Shown here in pieces: positions 9,323-17,906 of a DNA stretch of 64,000 nt. Source of the stretch: JABWBH01 sp964526695. GTDB lineage: Bacteria; Planctomycetota; Phycisphaerae; UBA1845. The DNA lies in NCBI GenBank assembly GCA_964526695.1, contig CAZGJA010000017.1, forward strand, positions 129,744-193,743, given 5' to 3'. Below the pieces are notes generated by a model. It was not told where the DNA came from and made no database searches. It was given only the letters and a program-made list of their open reading frames with translations. The position numbers and the translations under genes were made by a program. Position 1 is the stretch's first letter. Each line of letters begins with the position of its first letter.

Positions 9323-9354
9323 CGATGGGGCGCCCAGCCTTTCGCCGGACGCCC
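9323..9354. terminator. stem-loop between convergent smpB and DUF1573 genes
   Basis: GATGGGGCG and CGCCCCATC form a 9-bp stem separated by about 15 nt, in the space between two convergent genes. There is only a short T-run downstream on the + strand, so its strength as a terminator is uncertain. Confidence 0.4.
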
Positions 9355-9443
9355 CATCGGTTTCTCATGCCCCGTCGCGGTTATGCCCCGCGGCGCCGTC
9401 CCGTCTTGCGGGAATGCACCCGTTCAGGACGGGAAGACCCGAC

Positions 9444-11354
9444 TCAAGGCGAGGTCTGCCCCGGCGTCTTCTTCGGCTCGCCCGGCTTGGCGGGGTCGGC
9501 CGGCGGCGCGGCAGCGGTCGCCTTCGTGTCGGCCCCGGGTTTCGCATCCGTCGCCGGCGGCGCCTTCGCGTCGCCCGTGGCAGGCGCGGACGCCGTCGTG
9601 CTGATGCCCAGAAGCTGATCGAGCTTCTTCTTCAGGTCGTTTTCGAGCGTGGGGCTGTTGCCCACGATGCAGTGCTCGACGTTGCCCGACGTGCCCAACA
9701 CGAACAGGGACGGATAGCTGCCGACCTTGAATTCCTTGCCGGGCTTGTTTTCCATGTCGATCGCCAGCTCGCCCCCGATGTTGAGCGTCCTGGCGATCTC
9801 CTTGACTTCGTCGTCCGTGTACGCCTTGGTGCGCTTGTGTGCGACGTTGACGAAACGCACGTTCTTGCCGCTGTACTCCTGCCGAACCTTCTCCAGCCGC
9901 GGCATTTGCAGCTTGCAGAACCCGCAATCGCCCGCCCAGAAGTTCAGCACGACCGGGCCCTTCTCCGCCTTGAGCGTCTCAGAGGACACCGACTTGCCGT
10001 CCACCGTGGTCACGCTGAACGACGGCGCCGGCTTGCCGACCAGCTTCTCCTGCGGACGCGGCTCGGGCTTCGGGGCGGCCTTGATCGGAACCTTCAGCTC
10101 CGGCATGTCGGCATCGTCCGTCTTGACGCTCAAGACGTACTCCTGCTTCTCGGGGATCTCGAAGCCTTCCGGCATGGTCACCTGGATGGTGTACATCTTG
10201 CCGGCGACGTTGTCGCTGGTCTTCTCGGAGAGCTGCGCCTTGATGGCGTCGTTGTCCACGCTGACGCCGGTGACGCTCACGGGCTTTTCGCCATTGTTCG
10301 TGAACTTCACGGGGTAGCTGGCCACGCGCGGGTTGAAGATGATCGCCGACGGACGCACCGCCAGCCGCGGCGGCACCACGGCGCTGACGCCGATCTTCAG
10401 ATCCTTCTTCTCCGCGATGTTCGTCGTCAGGTTGACGGACGCACTGTGCGTCCCTTCCTTGACCGGCGCCACCGTGGTGATGCGAAGCTCGAAGAGCTTG
10501 CCCTTCTCCTTCTCCGTCAGCTCGTACTTGAACGGCAGCGTCTTGTCAGGCTCGGCGAGCGTCAGTTCCATCGGCGTCTCGGCGTTGTTCTTGATCGTCA
10601 CCGTCTTCTCGATGGTGTCGGTGGACTTCAGGCTCCCGAAGCTGATCGAGGCCGGCGTGATGTCGACGTACTGCTTGGCGACGCCCGTCAGCGTCAGCGT
10701 CATGCTGTTGTTGTCCTGCTCGTTCGTCGTCACCTTGATCGTCTTGGTGAACTTGTCGTGCAGCGCCTCGCTCTTGAGGCTGAAGGGGAACTCTCCGGTT
10801 TCGCCCGGCTTGATGACCTTGGGGTGCTCCCCCGCCGCGGTGCAGCCGCACGCCGGCTTGACCGAGCGGATCTCCAGCGGCTCCGATCCTTCGTTCTTGA
10901 TCTTGAACGCGTGCTCCAACTTCGGTCCCACCCACACCTCGCCGAAATCGAAGGTCGTCGCGTCCACGACCGCCTTGACCTTGTCGGTGAGCGGACCGGC
11001 CGGTTTCTCACCGCCGCCCGTGCCCGCCGGCTTGCCCGCCTTGTCCCCTGAGGTTGTCTTGTCCTTCGCGCCCTTGGGCTTCTTTTCCTTCACTTGAATC
11101 GGCGGCTGACCTTGCGCGGGCACCGGAGCGTGATCGTGCCCGGCATGTTCATCCTGCGCCGGGGCGGCCTTGGCGTCGGCCGGCTTTGCATCCGCGGGAG
11201 CGGATTCCGGCTGCTTGGCCGGCTCCTTGTTCTCCTGAGCGAGCGCCCAGTTCGCGTTGAACGCGGCCACTGCAACCAACGCCGCCCCAAGGGTAACAAA
11301 CCTGCGGGCAGCGACAGGTAGAGCGCTTCCCAGACTCAACATCCTCTGCACCAT
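9444..11354 (-). CDS. secreted DUF1573 domains fused to a C-terminal thioredoxin (TlpA-like) domain
   Basis: 636 residues. Signal peptide (ALPVAARRFVTLGAALVAVA, ending before QENKEPA), then a Pro/Lys/Asp-rich spacer. Next is a DUF1573 Ig-like domain (FDFGEVWVGPKLEHAFKIKN, with the typical KPACGCTAA motif) and further ASPM/HYDIN-like Ig repeats to about residue 430. A TlpA/AhpC-type thioredoxin domain follows (GKPAPSFSVTTVDGKSV, active site AGDCGFCKLQMP, cis-Pro SYPSLFVLG), then an Ala/Pro/Lys low-complexity tail. The CxxC suggests an envelope disulfide reductase or carrier; the partner is unknown. The ATG at 11354 has GGAAGGAAAG upstream and is preferred to an ATG 11 codons earlier. Confidence 0.85.
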   Translation of the reverse strand: MVQRMLSLGSALPVAARRFVTLGAALVAVAAFNANWALAQENKEPAKQPESAPADAKPADAKAAPAQDEHAGHDHAPVPAQGQPPIQVKEKKPKGAKDKTTSGDKAGKPAGTGGGEKPAGPLTDKVKAVVDATTFDFGEVWVGPKLEHAFKIKNEGSEPLEIRSVKPACGCTAAGEHPKVIKPGETGEFPFSLKSEALHDKFTKTIKVTTNEQDNNSMTLTLTGVAKQYVDITPASISFGSLKSTDTIEKTVTIKNNAETPMELTLAEPDKTLPFKYELTEKEKGKLFELRITTVAPVKEGTHSASVNLTTNIAEKKDLKIGVSAVVPPRLAVRPSAIIFNPRVASYPVKFTNNGEKPVSVTGVSVDNDAIKAQLSEKTSDNVAGKMYTIQVTMPEGFEIPEKQEYVLSVKTDDADMPELKVPIKAAPKPEPRPQEKLVGKPAPSFSVTTVDGKSVSSETLKAEKGPVVLNFWAGDCGFCKLQMPRLEKVRQEYSGKNVRFVNVAHKRTKAYTDDEVKEIARTLNIGGELAIDMENKPGKEFKVGSYPSLFVLGTSGNVEHCIVGNSPTLENDLKKKLDQLLGISTTASAPATGDAKAPPATDAKPGADTKATAAAPPADPAKPGEPKKTPGQTSP

Positions 11355-12115
11355 GTCGTCTTTCCTTCCCATAAACCATTGAAACAAAATCGCTTACGAA
11401 CTTCTTGTTGATAGGGCTTCCCGGGCGCTGCACCTGCCGTGCTGATTCCCCGAACGATGACCCGCCCTCCTCTTATCCGCAGATTCTTACGCCGGCCTTA
11501 ACGCCCATCAAGGCGAAACTCCCCCTTGTTGCGCCGCCGTTACCGGTCCGGATGACGGCCGCCCCCCGGGAAGTCCGGTACCGCGCTGGAAGTCCGTCAA
11601 TAACCCGTGGCACGGACCTACGGGACGTGCAGCCACCCGTGGCACGGACCACCGGGACGTGCCGCCCCCGTAAATGTCGCCGGCTGAGCAGGGCGATTCG
11701 GACATACTCTATCGGCCGTCGGCCCTGTGGAGGGCGTGACCATCCTTTTGAGCAACCCCGATGCGGCGGGTTCTCCGCCCGGAGGGCGTGCGTTCGTTGC
11801 CAGTGCCTTCAGGCACTGGAAGCAGTGGCCCAACCGATCTCCACCTCGCTTTGCTCTCCGCCTCCGGCGGAGAGCAAAGCGAGGCGGAGGGGAATCCGCC
11901 TATCCGGGGTCCAGGGGCTCAAAGCCCCTGGCGACGCTCGTGCGCCCTACGGGCGAAGAGAGGCTGCCAAGATCCCGTGGTCGCACCCCTGCGGATGCGG
12001 GATTCACAGGCGTCTTGCAATGCGCCCGCGGCTGGCTAACATGCGTGGCTCACGGTCGGGCCACCGATGGGCGGTGAGCCGCGACCCGGTGAGACTTTCG
12101 CACAGGGATTAGACC
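11355..12115. repeat. gene-free region packed with palindromic repeats
   Basis: No gene supported. Palindromes include CCAGTGCCTTCAGGCACTGG (about 11799-11818), a perfect 19-bp stem with a 3-nt loop (11844-11884, arm CCTCGCTTTGCTCTCCGCC) and CCAGGGGCTCAAAGCCCCTGG (11909-11929). Two near copies of CCCGTGGCACGGACCnnCGGGACGTG occur at 11600-11665. Confidence 0.65.
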
Positions 12116-12253
12116 ATGCATTACCCAAGGCGATGCAGCCGGATCAAGCGGGCGCGCACCCATGGATTCCGGGCGCGCATGAGGACTTCCAAGGGGCGAA
12201 AGCTCATCAACCGCAAGCGTCGCCACGGCTTCCATCGCATCAACGTCGTCTGA
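12116..12253 (+). CDS. rpmH: 50S ribosomal protein L34
   Basis: A 45-codon gene beginning MHYPRRCSRIKRARTHGFRA and continuing RMRTSKGRKLINRKRRHGFH. These are the L34 signatures (KRxRxHGFRARM, KGRKxxxRRRxxG), and the MHYP start fits planctomycete L34. An AGGG lies 8 nt before the ATG. In most bacteria rpmH is followed by rnpA and yidC and sits near dnaA; nothing like rnpA is seen downstream, where an ECF sigma gene follows 333 bp later. It is small and easily missed by gene callers. Confidence 0.92.
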   Translation: MHYPRRCSRIKRARTHGFRARMRTSKGRKLINRKRRHGFHRINVV

Positions 12254-12586
12254 CAATGCCGGACCGCCGTTCCTGAAGGATGTCGGCCAAGCCCGCTTGC
12301 CCGACGCAGACCCGGCCCGTCGACCGGTCACCTCTTGGCGGCGCGCGGCGCCTGCCGATGCCCACGTGACTCTGCCTGCGGGATTGCCCCGTAATCGCCC
12401 ATCCGCTGCCGGCAACCCCACCCCCGAAAACCCACGCCCGTAACCCGATCCCCAACCTTGGCATCCAACGAAGCGTCGCACGTCGGCGACGTCTGTGTGT
12501 CCTCGGCGGTCTTCGACTCGAATCGTCGGGGGAGTTTCGCCGGCGCAGGCTCGCCAACTCGAATCCGAATCGGTAGCTTGGGTGTC
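12254..12586. other. intergenic region without recognisable features
   Basis: Stretch between rpmH and the second ECF sigma gene. It is open in frame with the sigma gene from 12458, but no similarity supports the extension. No rnpA, RNA gene or clear terminator was seen. Confidence 0.4.
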
Positions 12587-13219
12587 ATGAGTGCCCACCC
12601 CACGAACACGTCTAGACCGGCGACTGAGGCATTCGAGGACGCCCAGCTCTTGGCGGCGTTGCGCGCGGGCGACGCGGCCGCCTATGTGAAGCTCATCCGC
12701 ACACATGGCGGGAGGATGCTGTCCGTGGCGTTGCGCTATCTGTCGCATGAGAACGAAGCGCAGGAGGCCGTGCAGGATGCGTTCGTGTCCGTGTTCCGCG
12801 CGGTGGGCGACTTCAAGGGCGAGTCGCGCCTGGCCACGTGGCTGCACCGCATCACGGTGAACGCGGCGCTGGGCATCCTTCGCAAGAAGAAGCGGCTGGA
12901 GCGCGAGACTTCCATCGACGCCTTGCTGCCGAAGTTCCTGCCCGACGGGCACCGGGATGCGCGCGACGGCGCGTGGACGCAGGAGCGCGTGCAGCAGCTC
13001 GAGCAGGCGGAAACGCGCCGCGTCGTGCGCGAAGCGATCGGCAAGCTGCCGGAGATTCACCGCACCGTGCTCATGATGCGCGACATTGACGAGTTCAGCA
13101 CCGAGGAAACGGGGCGCCTTCTCGGCATCCAGCCCAACGCGGTCAAGGCCCGCCTGCACCGCGCGCGACAGGCGCTGCGAACCCTGCTTCAGCCCCACTG
13201 CCACGGAGTGTGCTCATGA
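12587..13219 (+). CDS. ECF RNA polymerase sigma factor
   Basis: 210 residues: region 2 (AYVKLIRTHGGRMLSVALRY, NEAQEAVQDAFVSVFRAVGD, RLATWLHRITVNAALGILRK) and region 4 (IGKLPEIHRTVLMMRDIDEF, TEETGRLLGIQPNAVKARLH). I start at the ATG at 12587 because region 2 homology begins shortly after. The stop codon overlaps the next gene's ATG (ATGA at 13216-13219), so sigma and anti-sigma are translationally coupled. Divergent from the ECF factor at 8.0-8.6 kb in sequence, and no duplication is implied. Confidence 0.92.
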   Translation: MSAHPTNTSRPATEAFEDAQLLAALRAGDAAAYVKLIRTHGGRMLSVALRYLSHENEAQEAVQDAFVSVFRAVGDFKGESRLATWLHRITVNAALGILRKKKRLERETSIDALLPKFLPDGHRDARDGAWTQERVQQLEQAETRRVVREAIGKLPEIHRTVLMMRDIDEFSTEETGRLLGIQPNAVKARLHRARQALRTLLQPHCHGVCS

Positions 13220-13473
13220 CCTGCCGCGAGTTCGTCGACTACATCGAAGCCTACCTGTCCGGCGAACTGAGCGAGGCCGAGTGCCGCGAGCTGCGCGTCC
13301 ACCTCGACATTTGTACCCAGTGCGTGGACTACCTCGACAGTTATCAGCAGACCATCCGCCTCAGCAGGATCGCCTGCTGCGCCGACAACGACCCGGTCCC
13401 CGCCGATGTGCCGGAAGATCTCGTCAAAGCGGTTCTTGCGGCCATGAAGCTGCGCCCGGTCGAGGATGCGTGA
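13216..13473 (+). CDS. small zinc-finger anti-sigma factor (zf-HC2)
   Basis: 85 residues: MTCREFVDYIEAYLSGELSE then ECRELRVHLDICTQCVDYLD, giving the His-x3-Cys-x2-Cys zinc-binding anti-sigma pattern. There is no membrane segment, so unlike the anti-sigma at 7.2-7.9 kb it should be a soluble cytoplasmic regulator. Members of this group can respond directly to redox or metal changes (family knowledge, not shown here). Starts within the sigma stop codon (ATGA overlap). Confidence 0.88.
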   Translation: MTCREFVDYIEAYLSGELSEAECRELRVHLDICTQCVDYLDSYQQTIRLSRIACCADNDPVPADVPEDLVKAVLAAMKLRPVEDA

Positions 13474-13598
13474 TTCGGCGCAAAGCGGGTGCAGGTCCGG
13501 TTGGCCAACCCGTCCGGCCTGAACCAACAGCCATGCAGCGATTCGCCTCAAGGCCCGCGTCAGCCCACCTCGGGCGCGTCCGCCCCTCGCCGGTCCGC

Positions 13599-13627
13599 TT
13601 GTCCGGACAGGGCTGGCGTCCTACACT
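13599..13627 (+). promoter_or_regulatory. putative sigma-70 promoter
   Basis: TTGTCC (13599-13604), 17-nt spacer, TACACT (13622-13627), about 80 bp before the ATG of the next gene. A moderate match to the consensus. Confidence 0.45.
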
Positions 13628-13708
13628 TATTCAGACGATAAACGACTGGCAATATCGGATTCCGGTCGGCGTTGCTTCCCATCGGCGGGCAACGTGGAGG
13701 TTTTGCTG

Positions 13709-15346
13709 ATGCACATAAGCCGGGTTTGTCTGGGCGGTCTGGGAGTCTGGCTTGCGGCTGCGGCGTCCCCGGCGTGGGCGATCCCTCCTGCATGGGTGGA
13801 CCGCGCGCAGGACCGCGACGACTGGCAGATGCTCTTCACGCTCGATCTGCTGGAGCACCTCCAGCTCAGCCGGCCGCAACTCGCCAGGCTCCTGCCCCTC
13901 TACGAGGAAGCCAGCCGTCTGCGCGTCGAGTTTTACGAGAACCAGCGCGATGCGATTCAACTCGCCCTCGACGCCTATCCCCCGTATCGCGACGAGAAGA
14001 AGCTGGATCGCGGCATCACGCCCGCCGTCGAGGGACTCGCGGTCAAGGCCCATTCTCGCATCAAAGATCTGCAGATGGACTTCGACGGCGCGATGACCGA
14101 GCTTGAACAGCAGGTCGTCGAGACCGTGCTGACGCCGGCGCAGCGACGATTCGCCGAGCAGTACGAGCCGAGCCGCGCCCGCCTCATCGAGGAGGCCCGG
14201 GGCGGCCCGTCCCACGGAAAAGGCGGAGGAGATCAGCGCTCCGTCGCTTCTCGAAAGGGCGACGCCGGTGTGGGGCATCACGCGTTCCGGCAACAAAACG
14301 GCCCCACGATGAAGAACAGCCGACAAGGCGACGCCCGTCCAACCTCGCGCGAAGGGGCGCTGGGAAGCCGGCTTGAGTCGCTTCAAGAGGAGCTCAAGGA
14401 CATAGAGCAGTTCTCGCATCCGCGCGCCGGCGCCCTGGGCAAACTCGTGCTGTCTCCGCACTGCGCGGAGGTGCTCTACCAAGGCGCGGGCCGGGCGATG
14501 CCGCAGATCGTCCAGCAGGCCGTCCGCATAGAGCAGAGCGGAACGAAGGATTACCCCAAGGCGCGCATGGAGCAGGAGACGCGCCGCGTGCTGGACCTCA
14601 AGAACGAAATCAACGACTGGAACCTGGTCAACGGGCTTCGGCTCTCCACTTCGCAGATCGCCTACCTCACGCAGGCGGGGCTGGCGGCGGATGCCCGGCG
14701 GGCGCAGCAGCAGGCCAATCGCGCGCCGCAGCAGTGGCTCGACGCCGAGCTGCGCCGGCTGGAGGTCGCGGCGCGCTCCGTGCTTCAGCCGGGGCAGCAG
14801 AAGGTTCTCGACGCGTTCTCCACATGCTTCAAGGGCAAGCCAAGTCTGCGCGATCCGGTGCGCATTGGACAGGCGAACGACGAGACGGCCATCGAGGACT
14901 GGCTCGACCGGGCGCGGAAGCTGGATGACGAGTCTCTGCAACGGGCGATCGAGCATCGCGTGGACTCGGAGGAAAAACGCCTGCTGGGCCCGATGACGGA
15001 CCGCGAGCGCAACGAGCGAATTCGCATTCTGCGCTCGGCGGTCGTGCAGGCACAGGGTATGGACGACGTGGACTTCGCGCTCAACCTCACGGACCTGGCG
15101 AAGTCCGCCGGCGTGGTCAGCCGCGCGTTCGAGATCAACCGGGAGATGGACAAAGTCCGCGCCGAACTCGGCGAGCCGGGCAAGATCACGCGCCTCATGT
15201 TCACGGACGGGTTCCTCGCCGCGATCCAGGAGCGAGCCCGCCAGCTTCGCAATCCGCAGCTCGCCCGCGGCGCGCCGGCCGCGGGAGAGATCAAGGCTGA
15301 AAACTGCGACCGCTCATGCGCCCTGCCGAAGTCCGAGTCGAAGTGA
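13709..15346 (+). CDS. secreted protein of unknown function, largely helical
   Basis: 545 residues. A signal peptide (CLGGLGVWLAAAASPAWA) is followed by ARDxx-type helical repeats rich in Arg/Glu/Gln. The region LEHLQLSRPQLARLLPLYEE...TPAQRRFAEQYEP resembles the Spy/CpxP-like 'LxLTxxQ...LTPEQR' pattern found in secreted planctomycete proteins (weak). A second similar half starts near residue 220. The ATG at 13709 has GGAGG 8 nt upstream. It reads in the same direction as AmrS, 77 bp ahead. Function unknown. Confidence 0.65.
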   Translation: MHISRVCLGGLGVWLAAAASPAWAIPPAWVDRAQDRDDWQMLFTLDLLEHLQLSRPQLARLLPLYEEASRLRVEFYENQRDAIQLALDAYPPYRDEKKLDRGITPAVEGLAVKAHSRIKDLQMDFDGAMTELEQQVVETVLTPAQRRFAEQYEPSRARLIEEARGGPSHGKGGGDQRSVASRKGDAGVGHHAFRQQNGPTMKNSRQGDARPTSREGALGSRLESLQEELKDIEQFSHPRAGALGKLVLSPHCAEVLYQGAGRAMPQIVQQAVRIEQSGTKDYPKARMEQETRRVLDLKNEINDWNLVNGLRLSTSQIAYLTQAGLAADARRAQQQANRAPQQWLDAELRRLEVAARSVLQPGQQKVLDAFSTCFKGKPSLRDPVRIGQANDETAIEDWLDRARKLDDESLQRAIEHRVDSEEKRLLGPMTDRERNERIRILRSAVVQAQGMDDVDFALNLTDLAKSAGVVSRAFEINREMDKVRAELGEPGKITRLMFTDGFLAAIQERARQLRNPQLARGAPAAGEIKAENCDRSCALPKSESK

Positions 15347-15423
15347 AACTCGGCGCGCCGCGCGAAAAGAGCGGCGAGCCGCCAAAGAAGATCAACGCCC
15401 CGCCGCAGTGGAGACCAACGCAC

Positions 15424-16569
15424 ATGTGTACCTCGCAACCTCAACCGGATCGACGGGATTTCCTGGTTCAACTCGGCAGCGTCGGCGCGGCCGCGATGGC
15501 GGTGGGATCGCTCGCGCCGGGGTCGCGCGCGAAGGGCGCGCCCGCGGATCCCGTGTCCACACGCGAAGTGGACTACTTCGAATCGCTCCCGGGCGCCCGC
15601 GTGCAATGCCACGTCTGCCCGCTCAACTGCACGCTGGAGGACGGGGAGACCTGCTTCTGCCGCACGCGAACCAACGTGTCAGGCCGACTGCGCACGCGCG
15701 CGTACGACAACCCGTGCGTGCTGCGCGTGGAGGCGATCGAGAAAACGCCGCTGAATCACTTCCGACCGGGCAGCCGGTGTCTCACGCTCGGCGTGGGCGG
15801 CTGCAACGCGCGATGCCTCTACTGCCAGAACTGGGAGCAGTCGCAGGCGCTGCCCGAGGAGGTCGCGCGGTTCGAGCTGACGCCGCAGCGCGCCGTGCAG
15901 GCCGCCATCGACCGGGACATCGACACCATTGCCTTCAACTACACCGAGCCGGTGGCGTTCCTCGAATACGCGCTCGACGTCGCCAGGCTGGCGAAGGCCC
16001 GGAAGCTCCACGTCGTCTGCGCCACCGCGGGCTTCATCAACCCCGATCCGTTGATCGAGTTCGCCAAGTATGTCGATGCGTTCGTGGTGACGATCAAGGG
16101 CTTCACCGAGACGTTTTATCATGACGTCCTGGGCATCAGCCTCGCGCCGGTGCTGCTGGCCGTCAAGACGATCCGCCAGCGCACCTCCTCGTGGCTGGAG
16201 ATCGCGCACCTCATCGTGCCGGGTCACAACGACGACCTCAAGCAGACGCGGGAGCTGTGCGCCTGGGTGTGCAAGGAGATCGGTCCGACCACGCCGGTGC
16301 ACCTGGCGCGGTTCGTCCCGGCGTACAAGCTTGACACGCTGCCGCAGACGCCCGTGCCCGTCCTCGAAGACGCTCTGCGCGCCGCCCGGCAGACCGGCCT
16401 GAAGCACGCGTACCTCGCCAACGTCGCCCCGCACCCGGCGGCGAACACGTGCTGCCCGCGGTGCTCGCGCCCGCTGATCGAGCGCGGCGGGTTCGACGTG
16501 CTGAAGCGCAGCGACGACCACGGTCAATGCCCCGGCTGCCGCCTGACGCTGCCGGGTGTTTGGGATTAG
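15424..16569 (+). CDS. amrS: AmmeMemoRadiSam system radical SAM enzyme (AmrS) with twin-arginine-like leader
   Basis: 381 residues. The radical SAM cluster motif is GGCNARCLYCQNWEQSQ (Cys-x3-Cys-x2-Cys). Upstream is the AmrS-type Cys-rich region QCHVCPLNCTLEDGETCFCR, and downstream come FNYTEPVAFLEYALDVARLA, VVCATAGFINPDPL and WLEIAHLIVPGHND. A C-terminal set of cysteines (NTCCPRCSRPL, CPGCRL) could bind another metal. The N-terminus DRRDFLVQLGSVGAAAMAVG looks like a Tat signal, unexpected for an enzyme usually considered cytosolic. The Memo and AMMECR1 partners are not in the window. The ATG at 15424 is chosen because the Tat motif starts 10 residues later and GGAG precedes it. Confidence 0.85.
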   Translation: MCTSQPQPDRRDFLVQLGSVGAAAMAVGSLAPGSRAKGAPADPVSTREVDYFESLPGARVQCHVCPLNCTLEDGETCFCRTRTNVSGRLRTRAYDNPCVLRVEAIEKTPLNHFRPGSRCLTLGVGGCNARCLYCQNWEQSQALPEEVARFELTPQRAVQAAIDRDIDTIAFNYTEPVAFLEYALDVARLAKARKLHVVCATAGFINPDPLIEFAKYVDAFVVTIKGFTETFYHDVLGISLAPVLLAVKTIRQRTSSWLEIAHLIVPGHNDDLKQTRELCAWVCKEIGPTTPVHLARFVPAYKLDTLPQTPVPVLEDALRAARQTGLKHAYLANVAPHPAANTCCPRCSRPLIERGGFDVLKRSDDHGQCPGCRLTLPGVWD

Positions 16570-16593
16570 CCGTCCGTGGTGAAAAGGACTTCT

Positions 16594-16792
16594 GCCTGGG
16601 GGACCGGCTTTCCAGCCGGTCATTTGCGCCGGGAATCCCGATCCGGTCGAGCGATGAAAAGCCAGACCCGCAGACTTCCACCACGGGCTGTTAGAGCAAG
16701 CTCAGTTTTCGTGTAGCGAGCCGCGGACTTCAGTCCGCCCAGATTCACGGACATGGCAGGTCTTTGCACTTCGCCATAGCCGCTACACGAAA
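16594..16792. repeat. intergenic repeats: GGACCGGCTTTCCAGCCGGT and an 86-bp element with 12-bp inverted ends
   Basis: 16600-16625 carries a palindrome that recurs at 34507-34535 (GGGGGACCGGCTTTCCAGCC...). 16707-16792 is bounded by TTTCGTGTAGCG and its exact reverse complement CGCTACACGAAA and contains CGGACTTCAGTCCG. No gene seen between 16570 and 16868. Confidence 0.6.
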
Positions 16793-16868
16793 TTGAATAG
16801 GCTGTAAGCCGTTGGGGAGGCTCGCGCGGAGCCGCAAAGCCCGCGTCGAGCCTGGCTCCGTGGCGGAA

Positions 16869-17024
16869 TCAGATGCGATGCGTGAGCAGCAGAATGACCA
16901 CAACCAGCAGAACCAGCCCCAATCCGCCGCTGGGATAGTACCCCCAGTTGCGACTGTGGCCCCAGCGCGGCAGCGCGCCCATGAGCATCAGGATCAGCAA
17001 TACGATCAGCACCGTTCCGAGCAT
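16869..17024 (-). CDS. DUF3309 family small membrane protein
   Basis: 51 residues: MLGTVLIVLLILMLMGALPR, then WGHSRNWGYYPSGGLGLVLL and a second hydrophobic helix. This matches the DUF3309 pattern (two membrane helices around W.HSR.WGY.PSGGLGL). Such proteins occur widely near stress genes, but their role is unknown. The ATG at 17024 has AAAGGAG 8 nt upstream, which settles the start against a longer frame. First of the small-gene cluster at 16.9-22.2 kb. Confidence 0.82.
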   Translation of the reverse strand: MLGTVLIVLLILMLMGALPRWGHSRNWGYYPSGGLGLVLLVVVILLLTHRI

Positions 17025-17146
17025 TTGAGTGCTCCTTTCCAGAGGCATGCAAGCGGCAAGACACGGCGTCACACAAGGATCGCCGACATTTCTTCTCAAC
17101 GTTTCGCGTTCCATTCCACAGGCGCACCGCCTGTAGTCCGCAGGCG

Positions 17147-17620
17147 CTACGCCTGTTGCGTGGTCGTGGTCAGTCCGTGGGAGCGCATCGCCCCGGATTG
17201 AACCGCAGCGACGCCTCCCGCAATGTCGCGCAGCACCTTGGCGACTTCGGGAACATGAAAGGGCTTGGCGAAGACGGCGCGTGCGCCTTGCGTGCGCAGG
17301 TCGGCCTCCGTGTAAACCCCGAGGTGCCCGGTCATGAAGCAGCAGGGAATTTTCGGCGTCAACACCTGGATCGCCTTCAGCGTCCGCGGTCCGTCCATGC
17401 GGGGCATGAGCACGTCGAGCAGCACCACGTGGATGGTCTCGCAGTGTCCGCGATACAACTCCAGTGCTTCCTGCCCGTCGGCCGCCAGCCAGACCGCGAA
17501 TCCCTCGTGGTGCAGACCCAAGTCCAGCATGTGCCGAATGGAGGGTTCGTCGTCAGCGACCAGCACGCCGCATTTGCGCGGCATCATGCGCGAGCTCTTT
17601 TGACTCACAGCGTCAATCAT
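17147..17620 (-). CDS. single-domain response regulator (CheY-like receiver)
   Basis: 157 residues consisting of one receiver domain: acidic pair in VLVADDEPSIRHMLDLGL, phospho-acceptor Asp in HVVLLDVLMPRMDGP, Thr in CCFMTGHLG, Lys in FAKPFHVPEVAKVL. There is no output domain, so it must act through a partner; no histidine kinase is in the window. The start at 17620 is supported by GAGGAG 7 nt upstream. A strong terminator-like hairpin lies 58 nt before the ATG. The C-terminal GLTTTTQQA tail is encoded by DNA resembling intergenic repeats. Confidence 0.87.
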   Translation of the reverse strand: MIDAVSQKSSRMMPRKCGVLVADDEPSIRHMLDLGLHHEGFAVWLAADGQEALELYRGHCETIHVVLLDVLMPRMDGPRTLKAIQVLTPKIPCCFMTGHLGVYTEADLRTQGARAVFAKPFHVPEVAKVLRDIAGGVAAVQSGAMRSHGLTTTTQQA

Positions 17621-17677
17621 GCACAGACTCCTCGACAGGCGTGGTCACGCGATCCCCTCAACGGCGGGATCACGCTC

Positions 17678-17730
17678 AAAAAACCTCCGGGAGCCGGTGG
17701 TCTCTCCCATCCACCGGTCCTCCCGGAGGT
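17678..17730 (-). terminator. strong intrinsic terminator 58 nt upstream of the response regulator
   Basis: Minus strand: ACCTCCGGGA/TCCCGGAGGT (10 bp, 17721-17730 with 17683-17692) stacked on CCACCGG/CCGGTGG-type pairing (7 bp), then U6 at 17678-17683. It may end a small RNA transcribed from about 17.9 kb, or attenuate the response-regulator gene. Confidence 0.75.
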
Positions 17731-17846
17731 GTTGTAGGCTGCTTGCTTGGGCGAGCGGGTATCCATCGCGTTCTTCACGTGCCCGATTCCTTGCGCCGCG
17801 CTCGTGCTCCCATCGCATTCTGACGATTCCGGAACGGCGCCGCTTG

Positions 17847-17906
17847 GGGGAATCGGCCGACGTGTTCAAACCCCCGGAGACGTTTGAACACGCCGGCCGA
17901 TTCCCC
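17847..17906 (-). ncRNA. 25-bp inverted repeat in the response-regulator leader; candidate structured RNA
   Basis: Arms 17847-17871 and 17882-17906 (GGGGAATCGGCC...GTGTTCAAAC) with a 10-nt loop; 24 of 25 pairs match. In minus-strand RNA the odd pair is G-U, so the helix is complete. In plus-strand RNA it would be A-C. That asymmetry points to a minus-strand transcript, the same direction as the downstream terminator at 17678-17730. The 407-bp gap 17621-18027 contains no gene. Confidence 0.45.

Noticed and set aside
11405..12112. 235-codon plus-strand frame
   Set aside because: Runs through palindromic repeats, has no domain signature and ends beside rpmH; treated as intergenic.
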